The position numbers and the translations under genes are program-made. DNA of 36,835 nucleotides from Paenibacillus sp. ACRRY (GTDB lineage Bacteria; Bacillota; Bacilli; Paenibacillales; Paenibacillaceae), in NCBI RefSeq assembly GCF_022346995.1, contig NZ_JAKRNM010000022.1, positions 1 through 36,835 of the forward strand, read 5' to 3'. The notes beneath the pieces are model-generated. The model saw only the letters and a program-made list of their open reading frames with translations, had not been told where the DNA came from and made no database searches. How positions within the stretch are numbered: the stretch's first letter is position 1; each line of letters begins with the position of its first letter. Below, piece after piece: positions 35,718-36,835 of this stretch.

Positions 35718-36835
35718 TTAATAGTTAACCAACGCGTTAAAAATCGCACTTGCTAGGTCTTGATGTCCGTAGTCGTTCATGTGGATATCGTCACTTGCGA
35801 TGAATTGAAGCGTATTTTTGGCGAAATTAAAGTCTGCATGCCAGCGTCCAAACGCATCCAGGAAGGCGATGTCGTTCTCTTCCGCGAGCTCTTTATACAC
35901 GCCGACGTATGCTTCCAAAGGGATAGTCTGAGATATACCTCGAAGGCCAGCCGGCATGAGTACAACGTCTCCGAATTGCTTTGCCCGAGTAATTAACGTT
36001 TGAGTCTGTTCTTTGAATGTCGCAAGTGGCGTCTGCGAGTTAAAATCGTTAGATGAATAGCAAATAAGCGTTAACGCCGGAGCCCATGCGTCGATTTCCG
36101 CGTACAAAAAGTTCTCACCGAGTGCTGCGGAAGTTTTTGATCCGGTTACCCCGATCGCGTTTACTCTAACGCCTGCGGTGGCCGACTTACCTTCGTAAGC
36201 GCCGATTATCGTTAGCCCGTGTGATGCGGAAGTAACTGCCGTAACGGTGATTACCGCTGTATGCGCGCCGTCCGTCAATCCTGACGCAACGGCAAATGCT
36301 TTAGCTGCCGAAGCTGTCCCCACCGTGGTTAACGTCTGCGCGGTGCCTCCGTCGATTGCCACCGAGAAGCTTGCGCCAAAAGTTCCAGTTACGAGCATAA
36401 GTGTTAACGACGTTCCGCTGAACGACAGAGTCGCGGTGCTGCCTACCGTTGACGATTTTTTCGCTTGAGCTCCAATAATTCCGTAGTTAGCTAGAGCGGC
36501 CCATGTACCTGCGAAGGTCCAAAACTTGTCGTAGTGTTGCGGAATAAATCCGCGCCCGACATCTCCGTACTTACTGGCGAGTTGACTGCGTAATCGGCCG
36601 CTAAAGCTTTTGACTAGCGAGTTCTGCGTAATTGCCAAATTACCCGCAACGCCCCCACCTCCCGAACCGACTCCTACTACGGAGCTACTTCCGATTACGT
36701 TGAGATTGGCGATAATATCGCCGTTTGCTACTTTGGCTAGTGCTGAACGCCATCGTGACAAACCTGTTTCTCCGTTGTACAGAAAGCCCTGCTGCTTCCC
36801 TGCTTTTTCTGCCTGCGTAAGTGCCTTCCTCGCGC
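35718..36835 (-). CDS. SGNH/GDSL-family hydrolase, main part (5' end at 1-149)
   Basis: The full gene runs from ATG 149 across the circle join to 35718, 381 residues. SGNH blocks are visible: the Ser block NLNVIGSSSVVGVGSGGG, the Gly block GVRVNAIGVTGSK, the Asn block LICYSSNDFNSQ, and the Asp-His block ASDDIHMNDYGHQDL near the end. A beta-rich insert (TATLSFSGTSLTLMLVTGTF) separates the first two. The enzyme is probably an esterase acting on acylated carbohydrates. Such enzymes usually sit among tail-fibre genes; here it lies in the head module between the minor capsid and scaffold genes, with no signal peptide, so its target is unclear. The Ser block has GSS rather than GDS. Confidence 0.8.
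   Translation of the reverse strand, partial: ARKALTQAEKAGKQQGFLYNGETGLSRWRSALAKVANGDIIANLNVIGSSSVVGVGSGGGGVAGNLAITQNSLVKSFSGRLRSQLASKYGDVGRGFIPQHYDKFWTFAGTWAALANYGIIGAQAKKSSTVGSTATLSFSGTSLTLMLVTGTFGASFSVAIDGGTAQTLTTVGTASAAKAFAVASGLTDGAHTAVITVTAVTSASHGLTIIGAYEGKSATAGVRVNAIGVTGSKTSAALGENFLYAEIDAWAPALTLICYSSNDFNSQTPLATFKEQTQTLITRAKQFGDVVLMPAGLRGISQTIPLEAYVGVYKELAEENDIAFLDAFGRWHADFNFAKNTLQFIASDDIHMNDYGHQDLASAIFNALVNY
36715..36835. repeat. Right copy of the 121-bp terminal direct repeat
   Basis: Identical to bases 1-121. The unique length is therefore 36714 bp. It lies inside the SGNH gene, which is continuous across the join. Confidence 0.95.

Overview
The window is the linearised sequence of a circular molecule of about 36.7 kb. 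Its last 121 bases (36715-36835) repeat its first 121 exactly, and one gene reads cleanly across the join. The gene content is that of a tailed, contractile-tail phage (SPP1-like head module, PBSX/Xkd-like tail) of a Bacillota host. Strong AGGAGG ribosome sites, TTG/GTG starts, PBSX-type tail proteins, a BhlA-type holin and a Fst/TxpA-like mini-toxin support this. The middling GC content and protein style suggest Paenibacillus or a relative, which is inference. It could be a temperate phage, a phage-plasmid or an excised prophage; the sequence does not decide.

Late region (minus strand, from about 5.34 kb down through the join to about 20.5 kb). The order is small terminase, a 720-bp gene-free gap full of inverted repeats, large terminase, portal, MuF-like minor capsid protein, an SGNH hydrolase that spans the join, scaffold, major capsid protein, connector, stopper, gp10-like and tail-terminator proteins, sheath, tube, tail chaperones with an A-AAA-AAC -1 frameshift, tape measure, LysM protein, hub, DUF2577 and DUF2634 proteins, baseplate J, XkdU-like protein, fibre, fibre-associated protein, CD1375-like peptide, BhlA-like holin, amidase endolysin and a second holin. 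Several intrinsic-terminator hairpins lie inside this operon.

Early/replication region (minus strand, about 12.6 to 5.5 kb). A textbook TTGACA-N17-TATAAT promoter carries twin operators next to a divergent small HTH repressor. It drives small acidic and coiled-coil proteins, an HTH replication-initiator-like protein, a BRO/KilAC antirepressor, a sigma-factor-like protein and two unknown proteins. A 25-bp x 3 iteron array with a pyrimidine tract, a possible origin, follows the last of these. No polymerase, helicase, primase or partition gene is visible, so replication must lean on the host.

Accessory region (12.9-20.1 kb). This holds an array of seven different palindromes, an AT-rich DUF4393 (Abi-alpha-like) gene, a 28-residue holin-like type I toxin, a conserved small protein under a palindromic operator, and three XerC/D-like tyrosine recombinases. 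Two recombinases are intact and one is frameshifted. A roughly 370-bp field of CGATAA/TTATCG repeats, a likely recombination or attachment region, lies among them. The least explained pieces are the palindrome array, the long G-U-tolerant hairpin in the terminase gap, the repeat field and two plus-strand promoters with no gene behind them.
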